Part shown: positions 15,255-22,939 of the stretch, piece by piece
Numbering within the stretch: position 1 is the stretch's first letter
Layout: each line of letters begins with the position of its first letter
DNA from: Methylobacterium oryzae
GTDB taxonomy: Bacteria > Pseudomonadota > Alphaproteobacteria > Rhizobiales > Beijerinckiaceae
Direction: 5' to 3'
Assembly (NCBI RefSeq): GCF_021398735.1
Contig: NZ_CP090349.1
Span: 5,227,001-5,291,000 of the forward strand
DNA: 64,000 bases
Made by a program: the position numbers and the translations under genes
The notes under the pieces: model-generated
Database searches by the model: none
What the model was told of the DNA's origin: nothing
The model's input: the letters and a program-made list of their open reading frames with translations, nothing else

Positions 15255-17435
15255 ATGGTCGACATCGTGGTACGGCGTAACTGTGCAAGGTCTTGCACGC
15301 GGTCTTCGCGCGCCGTTTCCGGGCGCGCAGCCAGAATCTCCCTCTTCCTCGCTCCGGTATTGCTCCCGTCTCCAGGCTGGGCTCAACTTGCCATTGACAG
15401 TTCCCAGGAAGTCCAGCTGGAGGAGCTGTCGGTGGCGGGGACCGGCGACGGGACGTCCCGCGTCGACGGTTACCGGGCCACGCGGGCAGTGAGCGCCACG
15501 CGGACCGACACGCCCGTCCGCGAGGTGCCGCAGACCATCGTGGCGGTGCCGCAGGAGGTGCTGGAGGACGCGGCGGCGACGCGGATCGACAGCGCCCTCG
15601 ACCTCGCGGGCGTCGGCCGCGGCAACAATTTCGGCGGTCTCGGCCTGACCGAGTTCACGATCCGCGGCGTGGCGACCGGCGAGTATTACCGCAACGGGTT
15701 CCCGATCAACCGCGGCTACCCCAACAGCCCCGACATCGTCTCCATCGAGCGCATCGAGGTCCTCAAGGGCCCCTCGGCCTTCCTGTACGGTCGCGGCGAT
15801 CCCGGCGGCACCTTCAACATTGTGACCAAGCAGCCGCTGGCGGCGCGCTCCCTCACGGTCGGCACGCAGTACGGCAGCTTCGGCGCCAAGCGGAGCACCT
15901 TCGACGCCACCGGCGCCCTCGATGAGAGCGGGCAGGTGCTGGCCCGCGTCACCGGCGCTGTCGAGGACAACGGCAGCTTCCGGGACTTCGTCACCAGCGA
16001 CCGCTACGCCCTCGCCCCGGTCATCGCCTGGAAGCCGACGACGGACACGACCGTCACCCTGGAGGGCGACTTCGTCAGCACGGCGCAGACCTTCGACCGC
16101 GGCATCGTCCCGCTGGGGGGCAACGTGCGCGCCCTGCCGCGCAGCCGCTTCATCGGCGAGCCGGGCCTGCCGCCGGCCCATGTCGACAACGCCCTCGGCC
16201 AGCTGCGCGTCGAGCACCGGTTCGACCAGGACTGGGTGCTGAACGTCGGTGCCCAGGTTCTCGGCGGGAACCTGTCGGGCTACGGGGTCGGCGCCATCGG
16301 CCTGCTGCCGGATGGCCGGACCCAGCGGCGGACCCTGGAATGGCGGGACCTGACGTGGTCCGACCTCGACCTGCAGGCGAATCTCGCGGGCAAGTTCGAG
16401 ACCGGCCCGTTCCGCCACACGCTCCTGCTCGGGCTGGAATACGACAGCTACCGCTACCGGGAGGTGTTCAACCGCTCGAACGTGGCGACGAACCCGTTCC
16501 TCCTCGACCTGCTGGCGCCGCGCTACGGCCAGCCGCTGCCGCCGATCACCGCGCAGGTCACGAACTTCCTGCAGAAGACCGAGAGCTACGCCGGCTACGT
16601 GCAGGACCAGATCGACCTCACGCCCCGCCTCCACGCCCTCCTGGGTGTCCGGGTCGAGGACCTCGGGCTGGTCTCGACGAACAACCTCACGAAGAGCACC
16701 ACCAGCCTCCAGGGTCTGGTTGCGACGCCGCGCTTCGGCCTGCTCTACGACCTGACCGACACGGTCGCGCTCTACGGCAACTACGCGCGCTCGTTCCGGC
16801 CCAATATCGGCACGGATCGCAGCGGCCGGCCCTTCGCGTTCGAGGAGGGTGAGGGCTACGAGGCCGGCGCGAAGGTCAGCCTGCTCGACGGGCGCCTCGA
16901 CGCCACCGCCGCCCTGTTCGAGATCCGGCGCTCCAACGTCCTGAGCACCGATCCGGTCGACCCGAACTTCAGCGTGGCCACCGGCACGGTGCGCAGCCGC
17001 GGCTTCGACCTGACCGCCGCCGGCTACCTGGCCCCGGGCTGGCGCGTGATCGGGACCTACACGCGCGTCGACGCGGCCGTCGCCCGCGACAACACCCTGC
17101 CGGTCGGCACGCGCATCGCCAACGTGCCCGCCAACAGCCTCGCGTTCCAGACCGTCTACGAGTTCCAGAGCGGCGACCTGAAGGGGCTCGGCCTGGGCGG
17201 CGGCCTCGACTTCGTCGGCCGGCGCGCCGCGGGGACGGCGCTCGCGACCTTCAACCTGCCGCAATACACGCTGGTCAACCTGATCTCGTACTACCAGATC
17301 GCGCCGGGCGTGCGGATCTACCTCAACGTCGACAACGTGTTCGACGCGACGTTCTACGACCGCGCGTTCCAGAACCGCTACGCGACGCCGGGGCAGCCCC
17401 GCACGATCATCGGCGGCGTCGCCGCCCGGTTCTGA
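15255..17435 (+). CDS. TonB-dependent outer-membrane receptor (siderophore type)
   Basis: 726 residues from ATG 15255. A long signal sequence ends near PSPGWAQ (about residue 45). A TonB-box-like segment (EELSVAG) is followed by the plug domain (VREVPQTIVAVPQEVLEDAAATRI, then RIEVLKGPSAFLYGRGDPGG, the classic plug signature) and a ~550-residue beta-barrel ending in the expected aromatic residue (GGVAARF). It lacks the N-terminal signalling (STN) extension seen in FecA/FpvA-type receptors. The family imports ferric siderophores using TonB energy. No biosynthesis, ABC importer, FecI or FecR gene is adjacent, so the ligand is unknown. Confidence 0.93.
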   Translation: MVDIVVRRNCARSCTRSSRAVSGRAARISLFLAPVLLPSPGWAQLAIDSSQEVQLEELSVAGTGDGTSRVDGYRATRAVSATRTDTPVREVPQTIVAVPQEVLEDAAATRIDSALDLAGVGRGNNFGGLGLTEFTIRGVATGEYYRNGFPINRGYPNSPDIVSIERIEVLKGPSAFLYGRGDPGGTFNIVTKQPLAARSLTVGTQYGSFGAKRSTFDATGALDESGQVLARVTGAVEDNGSFRDFVTSDRYALAPVIAWKPTTDTTVTLEGDFVSTAQTFDRGIVPLGGNVRALPRSRFIGEPGLPPAHVDNALGQLRVEHRFDQDWVLNVGAQVLGGNLSGYGVGAIGLLPDGRTQRRTLEWRDLTWSDLDLQANLAGKFETGPFRHTLLLGLEYDSYRYREVFNRSNVATNPFLLDLLAPRYGQPLPPITAQVTNFLQKTESYAGYVQDQIDLTPRLHALLGVRVEDLGLVSTNNLTKSTTSLQGLVATPRFGLLYDLTDTVALYGNYARSFRPNIGTDRSGRPFAFEEGEGYEAGAKVSLLDGRLDATAALFEIRRSNVLSTDPVDPNFSVATGTVRSRGFDLTAAGYLAPGWRVIGTYTRVDAAVARDNTLPVGTRIANVPANSLAFQTVYEFQSGDLKGLGLGGGLDFVGRRAAGTALATFNLPQYTLVNLISYYQIAPGVRIYLNVDNVFDATFYDRAFQNRYATPGQPRTIIGGVAARF

Positions 17436-17445
17436 GGCCCCGGCG

Positions 17446-18243
17446 CTACGCCGCTGCCGCCCGCATCCAGCCGAGCCCTGCCTCGGTGCCGGCCGCGGGA
17501 TGGTACTCGCAGCCGACGAAGCCGGAATAGCCGACCTCCTCCAGGGCGGCGAAGATCGGGTCGAAGGCGATCGTGCCGGTCCCCGGCTCGTGCCGCCCGG
17601 GATCGTCGGCGATCTGGACATGGGCGATGAGCGGCGCGTGCGCGCGGATCAGCGCCGCCGGGTCATGGCCGAGGCACACGCAGTGATAGGCGTCGAACAG
17701 CAGCTTGACGTTGTCGCGGCCGATCGCCCGGATCGCCTCGACCGCCAGCAGCGGGTCGTCGATCGCGTAGTCGGTGATCGAACCGGGACCGATCGGCTCG
17801 ACGATCACCGTCATGCCGCGCGCGCCGGCGGCGTCGGCTGCGAAGGCGAGGTTGTCGAGATAGGTGTCCCAGAGCCGCGCCCGCTCGACTCCCGCGGGCC
17901 GGACGCCCGCCATCGGGTGGACCATCCGGCAGCCGAGCTGCGCGACGTAGTCCAGGGTCGGCTCGATCGTGGAGCGGAAGTAATCGATCCGGTCGGGCAG
18001 CGCCGCGAAGCCCTTCTCGCCCTTGGCGGCGTCCCCCGCCGGGAAGCCGGTCTGGACCAGCGGCACGCCCGCCCGCTCCAGCCAGCCCGCGACCTCCCGG
18101 GCCGGCGTCGCGAACAGGTTGGGATGCTCGACCGCGCGGAACCCGGCACGGGCCGCGGCCGCGAAGCGCTCGGCCAGCGGCAGCTCCGTGAACAGGAAGC
18201 CGCAATGGCCGCTGAGACGATCCTTGTAGGCACCGAGCTTCAT
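17446..18243 (-). CDS. Hydroxypyruvate isomerase-like TIM-barrel sugar-acid isomerase
   Basis: 265 residues of the xylose-isomerase-like TIM-barrel family. Landmarks are GHCGFLFTELPLAERFAAAARAGFRAVEHPN at the start, VIVEPIG (metal-binding Glu), LLFDAYHC (Asp/His metal site), HVQIADDPGRHEPGTG and GFVGCEYHPA (last metal Glu). These match hydroxypyruvate isomerase (Hyi) and 2-oxo-tetronate isomerase (OtnI), which interconvert short 2-keto acids and semialdehydes using a divalent metal. It is encoded 3 bp after the racemase-fold gene and shares its LacI-type operator. Which short sugar acid it acts on is not deducible. Confidence 0.85.
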   Translation of the reverse strand: MKLGAYKDRLSGHCGFLFTELPLAERFAAAARAGFRAVEHPNLFATPAREVAGWLERAGVPLVQTGFPAGDAAKGEKGFAALPDRIDYFRSTIEPTLDYVAQLGCRMVHPMAGVRPAGVERARLWDTYLDNLAFAADAAGARGMTVIVEPIGPGSITDYAIDDPLLAVEAIRAIGRDNVKLLFDAYHCVCLGHDPAALIRAHAPLIAHVQIADDPGRHEPGTGTIAFDPIFAALEEVGYSGFVGCEYHPAAGTEAGLGWMRAAAA

Positions 18244-18246
18244 GGG

Positions 18247-18918
18247 TCAGGCGCTCCCGCCGGTCTCGATCATCGCCCGCATCCGGTCCACCGCCGCGTG
18301 GGGCGCGGTCAGAACCGGGACGTCGACGGCCTTCCGCACGGCCTCGGCCGCGCGCGAGGTGGAGAAATGCGCGAGCATGATCGCGTCGCAGTCGCGCAGG
18401 TCCGGCGCCCGCTCGGCGATCAGCCGGTTGTGGGTCTCGGCGTCGCCGGCGCGCAGCCGCGCCATCGCGTCGTCCACCAGGACCGTCCGCAGACTCGCCG
18501 GGCGCCCGGACTCGGCGACGAACTCCTCGAACTCGTCCGTCATCGTGCCGACCGAGGGCCCGAAGGTCGCCAGCATGCCGATGCGCGCGCCCTGCGCGAT
18601 CGCCGCGCGGAACATCGCCTCGTTGGGCTTGAGCACCGGGACCGGTACGGTCTCGATCAGCCGGTCGATGGCCGGACCGAAGGCCGAGCAGGTGATCAGG
18701 ATGCCGTCGGCGCCCATGTCGTGGCCGTAGCGGCCGAACCGCACGAAGCGCTCGATCATCGTCTCCGAGATCGCGCCCGGCTCCCTCGCCCGATCGAGGG
18801 ACAGGCCGTCGTCGAGCAGGTTGACGGTCTCGGCCTCCGGCCAGCGCTCGGCGAAGGCGGCCTGGATCGGCGCCATGGCGACCGGCGTCGCGTGCAGGAG
18901 GACGATGCGGGGAGCCAT
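18247..18918 (-). CDS. Asp/Glu/hydantoin racemase-fold protein with one active-site Cys
   Basis: 223 residues from ATG 18918. The fold is recognised from the N-terminal strand and helix (RIVLLHATPVAMAPIQAAFAERWP) and the first active-site loop GILITCSAFGPAIDRL with a Cys at about residue 79. At the second active-site position, where racemases have Cys (as in GCTE/GCTH), this protein reads IMLAHFSTSRA and has no Cys. A two-base racemase mechanism is therefore doubtful; decarboxylase- or isomerase-like activity, or a non-catalytic role, is possible. It is the first gene of the leftward operon under a LacI-type operator. Confidence 0.8.
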   Translation of the reverse strand: MAPRIVLLHATPVAMAPIQAAFAERWPEAETVNLLDDGLSLDRAREPGAISETMIERFVRFGRYGHDMGADGILITCSAFGPAIDRLIETVPVPVLKPNEAMFRAAIAQGARIGMLATFGPSVGTMTDEFEEFVAESGRPASLRTVLVDDAMARLRAGDAETHNRLIAERAPDLRDCDAIMLAHFSTSRAAEAVRKAVDVPVLTAPHAAVDRMRAMIETGGSA

Positions 18919-18966
18919 GCTGTGTTCCGGAGAGTCTACGGAGCCGGACGGGGCCGGTCCGCATGT

Positions 18967-18980
18967 TGTAAGCGATTTCA
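18967..18980. promoter_or_regulatory. LacI-family operator upstream of racemase-isomerase operon
   Basis: On the minus strand this reads TGAAATCGCTTACA, matching the perfect palindrome at 20187-20200 in 12 of 14 positions, including the central CGCTT that LacI-family proteins contact. It lies 48 bp upstream of the racemase-fold start codon. Confidence 0.72.
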
Positions 18981-19003
18981 ACTGGGTGGCAAGATAGCGC
19001 AGG

Positions 19004-20053
19004 TCAGGCGTCGGCACGCCGCGGCGGAGCCGTGCTGGCGCGCAGGATCAGCTCGGCGTCGATCTCGGTGAGACGGACCATCGGCCGCCCCTGGATCCGG
19101 GCGATCAGGTGGTCGCCGGCGGCGTGGCCGATCTCGGCGGAGTGGATGCGGATCGTCGTCAGCGCCGGGTCGAGGAAGGGCGCGAAGTCGGAATCGTTGT
19201 GGCCGATCACCGACAGGTCGCCGGGAATGGAGAGCCCCCTTGCCCGCGCCTCGATCATCGCCCCGAAGGCGATCTGGTCGGTGCCGCAGATGATCGCGGT
19301 CGGGGGCGGGCCGCCGGCCAGCATCTGGCGGAACCCGTCGCGGCCGCCGCCGATCCCGTAGGAGATCTCGATGTCGTGCTCCGGGGCGAGCCGCAGGCCG
19401 CGGGCCGCGAGCGCCGCCGCGATGCCCGTCACCCGGGCGCCGCCGCGGTCGTTGTCCTTGCGCAGGCCCGAGATCACCCCGATCCGGCGATGGCCGAGAT
19501 CCATCAGGTAGTTGGCCGCCCGGGCCGCCGAGGCAGCGTTGTCGAAGCCCACGCAGGGGCGCTCGCGGGACAGACTGAAGGTCTGCACCATCGGGATGCC
19601 GGCGCGGGCGATCCGGGCGTGGAGGTCCGGGTGGTGGATGTCGCCGACCAGCATCAGTCCGTCGACGCCGCGCTCCAGCAGGAAGGTCGCCTCGCGGAGC
19701 TCGTCCTCCAGGTCGTAGCCGGCATTGGCCGCCACCAGGGTGTAGCCCGCCTGCCGCAGCCGGTCCTGGAAGCTCGACAGGACGCGCACGAAGGCCTCGT
19801 TCTCGATGTTCGGCACGACGGCGCCGACGGCCATGAAGCGGCGCGTCGAGAGCGCCCGGGCCGCCCCGTTGGCGACGAAGCCGAGATCCTGCGCGGCCCG
19901 CATCACCGCCGCGCGCTTGTCGGCCCGGACGCCGGCGGAGCCGTTCAGCACCCGGGACACCGTCGCAGTCGAGACGCCGGCGCGGCGGGCGACGTCCCGG
20001 GCAACCGGGCTGCGCGTCGGCGGCTCGAGGATCTCCTCCGGCAGGTCCAGCAC
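19004..20053 (-). CDS. LacI-family transcriptional repressor of the sugar-acid locus
   Basis: 349 residues from GTG 20053, chosen because GGAGG lies about 10 nt upstream. The N-terminal HTH is canonical (ARDVARRAGVSTATVSRVLNG) followed by the hinge helix (ARALSTRRFM). The ligand domain is a periplasmic-binding-protein fold (VGAVVPNIENEAFVRVLSSF, GVDGLMLVGDIHH, VGFDNAASAARAANYLMDLGHRRIGVISG, ICGTDQIAFGAM). It likely represses the two flanking transcription units through the operators at 18967-18980 and 20187-20200, and a sugar acid or keto acid should release it. The gene lies between its two targets. Confidence 0.92.
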   Translation of the reverse strand: MLDLPEEILEPPTRSPVARDVARRAGVSTATVSRVLNGSAGVRADKRAAVMRAAQDLGFVANGAARALSTRRFMAVGAVVPNIENEAFVRVLSSFQDRLRQAGYTLVAANAGYDLEDELREATFLLERGVDGLMLVGDIHHPDLHARIARAGIPMVQTFSLSRERPCVGFDNAASAARAANYLMDLGHRRIGVISGLRKDNDRGGARVTGIAAALAARGLRLAPEHDIEISYGIGGGRDGFRQMLAGGPPPTAIICGTDQIAFGAMIEARARGLSIPGDLSVIGHNDSDFAPFLDPALTTIRIHSAEIGHAAGDHLIARIQGRPMVRLTEIDAELILRASTAPPRRADA

Positions 20054-20158
20054 TGAGATCGATCCTCCTCCCGAACGGCCCCGCGGGGCAGCGCGTCGGC
20101 CCCGGATACGCGACGCGGCGATGCCCGGCCAGCAGAAGCGGGCCGAACCGGCAGTATA

Positions 20159-20188
20159 TTGACACCCCACCCGACCGCTGGCTATCTG
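20159..20188 (+). promoter_or_regulatory. Putative sigma-70 promoter of the rightward sugar-acid operon
   Basis: A perfect -35 box TTGACA at 20159-20164 is followed after 18 nt by TATCTG at 20183-20188, a moderate -10 box. The palindromic operator begins at 20187, so a bound repressor would block this promoter. Confidence 0.55.
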
Positions 20189-20200
20189 AAAGCGCTTTCA
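20187..20200. promoter_or_regulatory. Perfect LacI-family operator
   Basis: TGAAAGCGCTTTCA is a perfect 14 bp palindrome with the central CG typical of LacI/GalR-family operators. It lies 37 bp before the alpha-hydroxy-acid oxidase start and overlaps the putative promoter; the repressor gene diverges from here. Confidence 0.82.
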
Positions 20201-20237
20201 AGAGGCTGCTCGATCGGGCGGCCCACAGGAGGATCCG

Positions 20238-21545
20238 ATGGCGACGCTCGACCGGCCGGCCTCCGGACTGGGAGCCCCAGAGCGCGCCGCGCCGACCGTC
20301 GGCGGCGCGGACGCCGCGGCGCCGGGCATCGCGGCCCCGCAGGCCATCATCACCAGCCTGAAGCGCAGCGACGCGGTCACGCCCTACCGGTTCCGCGACC
20401 TGCTGGCCCTCGACGATTTCGAGCGGCACGCCCGCAAGCTCCTGCCGCCGATGATCTTCCAGTACGTGGCCGGCGGGGTCGAGACCGGCTCGGCCCTGGC
20501 GCAGAGCCGCGGCGCCTACGCCGACTACGCCCTGGTCCCCCGCCTGATGCGGGACACCTCGGCGCGGGACACCGCCACCACGCTGTTCGGCCAGACCTAC
20601 GCGGCGCCGTTCGGGATCGGGCCGCTGGGCGGGGCCGCCTTCATCGCCTACCGGGGCGACCTCGTGCTCGCCGAGGCGGCCCGGCGGATGAACCTGCCGA
20701 TGTGCCTGAGCGCGTCCTCGCTGATCAGGCTGGAGGACGTCCACGCCCAGAACCCGCAGGCCTGGTTCCAGGGCTACCTGCCGGGCGACCAGAACCGGAT
20801 CGACCGCCTCCTCGACCGGGTCGAAGCCACCGGCTACCGGACCTTCGTGGTGACCGCCGACACGCCGACCCTCGGCAACCGCGAGCACAACATTCGCAGC
20901 GGCTTCTCCATGCCGATCAAGGTCACGCCGAAGGTGGCGTGGCAGAGCGCCACCCACCCGCGCTGGCTGCTCGGAACCGTCGCCCGGACCTTCCTCAAGC
21001 ACGGGGCCCCGCACTTCGAGAACACCGAGGCCGAGCGCGGGCCGCCGATGATGTCCCAGGGCGCGGTGCGCAACACCATCGCCCGCGACCAGCTCTCGTG
21101 GAAGAACCTGGAGGCGATCCGCAAGCGGTGGTCCGGCAACCTGCTGGTGAAGGGCCTGCTGGCGCCCGAGGACGTCGACATCGCGCGGGAGTGCGGCGCC
21201 GACGGCGTGATCCTGTCGACCCACGGCGGCCGCCAGCTCGACTACGCCGTCGCCCCCCTCGACGTGCTGCCGGAGATCGCCGCCCGGAAGGGCGGGCTGA
21301 AGATCATCGTCGACAGCGGCATCCGCCGGGGCACCGACGTGATGAAGGCGCTGGCGCTGGGCGCCGACTTCGTCCTGCTCGGCCGGCCCTTCATGTTCGC
21401 CGCGGCGCTCGGGGGCGCCGCGGGGGTCGAGCACGCGATGCGGATCCTCAAGGAGGAACTCAACCGCGACATGGCGCTGATCGGGGTGAATCGCCTGTCC
21501 GAACTCAATCCCGACTTCCTGCGCCGCACCCCGCGGCGGGCCTGA
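20238..21545 (+). CDS. FMN-dependent alpha-hydroxy-acid oxidizing protein (L-lactate dehydrogenase/glycolate oxidase family)
   Basis: 435 residues; AGGAGG lies 5 nt before the ATG. The FMN TIM barrel shows MIFQYVAGGVETGSALAQSR near residue 74, YLPGDQNRI, VVTADTP, LLVKGLLAPEDVDIA, the catalytic His in LSTHGGRQLDYA, VDSGIRRGTDVMKALALGADFVLLGR. Members oxidise L-2-hydroxy acids to 2-keto acids. The first ~45 residues are an Ala/Pro-rich extension not usual for the family. It is the first gene of the rightward operon with a LacI-type operator, so its substrate is probably a hydroxy acid in the sugar-acid pathway rather than plain lactate (inference). Confidence 0.9.
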   Translation: MATLDRPASGLGAPERAAPTVGGADAAAPGIAAPQAIITSLKRSDAVTPYRFRDLLALDDFERHARKLLPPMIFQYVAGGVETGSALAQSRGAYADYALVPRLMRDTSARDTATTLFGQTYAAPFGIGPLGGAAFIAYRGDLVLAEAARRMNLPMCLSASSLIRLEDVHAQNPQAWFQGYLPGDQNRIDRLLDRVEATGYRTFVVTADTPTLGNREHNIRSGFSMPIKVTPKVAWQSATHPRWLLGTVARTFLKHGAPHFENTEAERGPPMMSQGAVRNTIARDQLSWKNLEAIRKRWSGNLLVKGLLAPEDVDIARECGADGVILSTHGGRQLDYAVAPLDVLPEIAARKGGLKIIVDSGIRRGTDVMKALALGADFVLLGRPFMFAAALGGAAGVEHAMRILKEELNRDMALIGVNRLSELNPDFLRRTPRRA

Positions 21546-21722
21546 GCCGATGGCGGGAGGATCGACCGTGATCGGCTTCCCGGACACGCGCGGCGCGCCG
21601 GCGAGCGGCAGCGGGACAGCCGCCCGGGGCGCCGGGGCCGCCGCGCCCGGGCGCCCGGCATCCCTGCACCGTCGATCCCGCCGGCTGTCCCCGCAGCCCC
21701 GTCCCCGATCCGGATGCTCCGC

Positions 21723-22778
21723 ATGACCGACCCCGCCCCCCGCGGCCTCGCCTTCGTGGGCTGCTTCACCACCGAGCGGCGCCGGGCGCGCGGCCGGGGC
21801 ATCGACATCTACCGGACCGGTCGCGACCTCGGCGACTGGACGCATCTCGGCCGGGTCGAGAACCTGACGAACCCGTCCTTCCTGGTGACCGACCCGGCGC
21901 GCGCGATCCTCTACACGGTCCAGGGCGACGGCGAGGCAGCGAGCGCCTTCGCGCTGGAGCCCGACGGCACCCTGCGTGGCCTCGGCAGCGCCGCCACCGG
22001 CGGCACCAACAGCGTGCACCAGGCCCTCGACCCCGGGGGTCGGTTCCTGATCGTGGCCAACTACGCCAGCGGATCGGTCGCCCTCATGCCGGTGCGCGCC
22101 GATGGCGGCCTGGAGCCCGCGTGCCAAGTGCTGCCGCTCCCGGGCGAGCCGGGCCCGCACCGAACCGAGCAGGCCTGCGCCCACCCGCACCACGTGGTCC
22201 TGTCACCCGACGGTCGCCACGTCATCGTCCCCGACAAGGGCCTCGACCGCGTCTTCGTCCTGAAGCTCGCGGGTGAGCGGCTCGCCATCGTCTCGGAAAC
22301 CGCCATGCGTCCCGGCGCCGGCCCGCGCCACATCGCGTTCCACCCGCATGAGCCGCTCGCCTTCCTGGTCAACGAGCTCGACTCGAGCGTCGCCACCTGC
22401 CGGTGGGACGCGGACGCCGGAGCGCTGACGCCCCTGCACCTCGTCTCGACCCTGCCGCCGGACTTCTTCGGCGCGAGCACCGCCGCGGCCATCGCGGTCA
22501 CGCCCGACGGACGATTCGTCTACGCGTCGAACCGCGGACAGGACGGGATCGCGCGGTTCCGGGCGGACCCGGCCGGGCGCCTCGAACCCGCGGGCTGGAC
22601 GTCCTCCGGCGGCCGCGACCCGCGCTTCATGGTCCTGGCACCGGACGGAGGCCACCTGCTCGTCGCCAACGAGCAGGGCGACTGCCTCGTCGCCTTCGCC
22701 ATCGATCCCGAGAGCGGAGACCTCACTCGGACCGGTTCGCGCCCGAGCCTCAGTCCCTGCACGATCGCGTTCCTGTAG
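21723..22778 (+). CDS. Lactonase family protein (YbhE-type seven-bladed beta-propeller)
   Basis: 351 residues from ATG 21723 (an ATG at 21714 is also possible). It has the repeated blade pattern of the 6-phosphogluconolactonase/carboxy-cis,cis-muconate cyclase family: NPSFLVTDPARAILYTVQ, NYASGSVALMPV, HPHHVVLSPDGRHVIVPDKGLDRV, PRHIAFHPHEPLAFLVNEL, AIAVTPDGRFVYASNRG, DPRFMVLAPDGGHLLVANE. No signal peptide is seen. Such enzymes open sugar lactones; beside a uronate dehydrogenase, the aldarolactone it produces is a natural substrate (inference). It is separated by 177 bp from the oxidase gene, with no second promoter evident. Confidence 0.86.
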   Translation: MTDPAPRGLAFVGCFTTERRRARGRGIDIYRTGRDLGDWTHLGRVENLTNPSFLVTDPARAILYTVQGDGEAASAFALEPDGTLRGLGSAATGGTNSVHQALDPGGRFLIVANYASGSVALMPVRADGGLEPACQVLPLPGEPGPHRTEQACAHPHHVVLSPDGRHVIVPDKGLDRVFVLKLAGERLAIVSETAMRPGAGPRHIAFHPHEPLAFLVNELDSSVATCRWDADAGALTPLHLVSTLPPDFFGASTAAAIAVTPDGRFVYASNRGQDGIARFRADPAGRLEPAGWTSSGGRDPRFMVLAPDGGHLLVANEQGDCLVAFAIDPESGDLTRTGSRPSLSPCTIAFL

Positions 22779-22823
22779 GAGGCGCCGACGCGTTCAGGCC
22801 CGCGCCGCGCGCGGGCCCGACCA

Positions 22824-22840
22824 TGCCCCTCGAAGGGGCA
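22824..22840 (+). terminator. Intra-operon hairpin between lactonase and MFS genes
   Basis: TGCCCCT-CGA-AGGGGCA forms a perfect 7 bp stem with a tight loop. No T-run follows; it may be a weak terminator or an mRNA-processing or stabilising element within the operon. Confidence 0.35.
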
Positions 22841-22927
22841 AGAGAGGCGGAACCGGCGGCGGTCGAGCCGTGACCTCTGACCGCCGGGCCGCACCAAGCA
22901 AACAAGAAAAGAAAATCATAAATATTC

Positions 22928-22939
22928 TGGAGGATGCCC
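22928..22939 (+). promoter_or_regulatory. Strong ribosome-binding site deciding the MFS start
   Basis: TGGAGG (22928-22933) follows an unusually A-rich leader (22895-22925). An ATG directly abuts it at 22934, which is too close to be used; the next in-frame ATG at 22940 has the ideal 6 nt spacing and is taken as the start. Confidence 0.65.

Noticed and set aside
21550..21726. A 58-codon frame between the oxidase and lactonase genes.
   Set aside because: Composition is low-complexity Gly/Ala/Pro/Arg and it overlaps the lactonase start; no support for coding.
18978..22193. A 1071-codon open frame on the minus strand across the LacI and oxidase genes.
   Set aside because: It runs antisense to a well-supported oxidase and lactonase, and in the wrong frame of the repressor, with a low-complexity composition.
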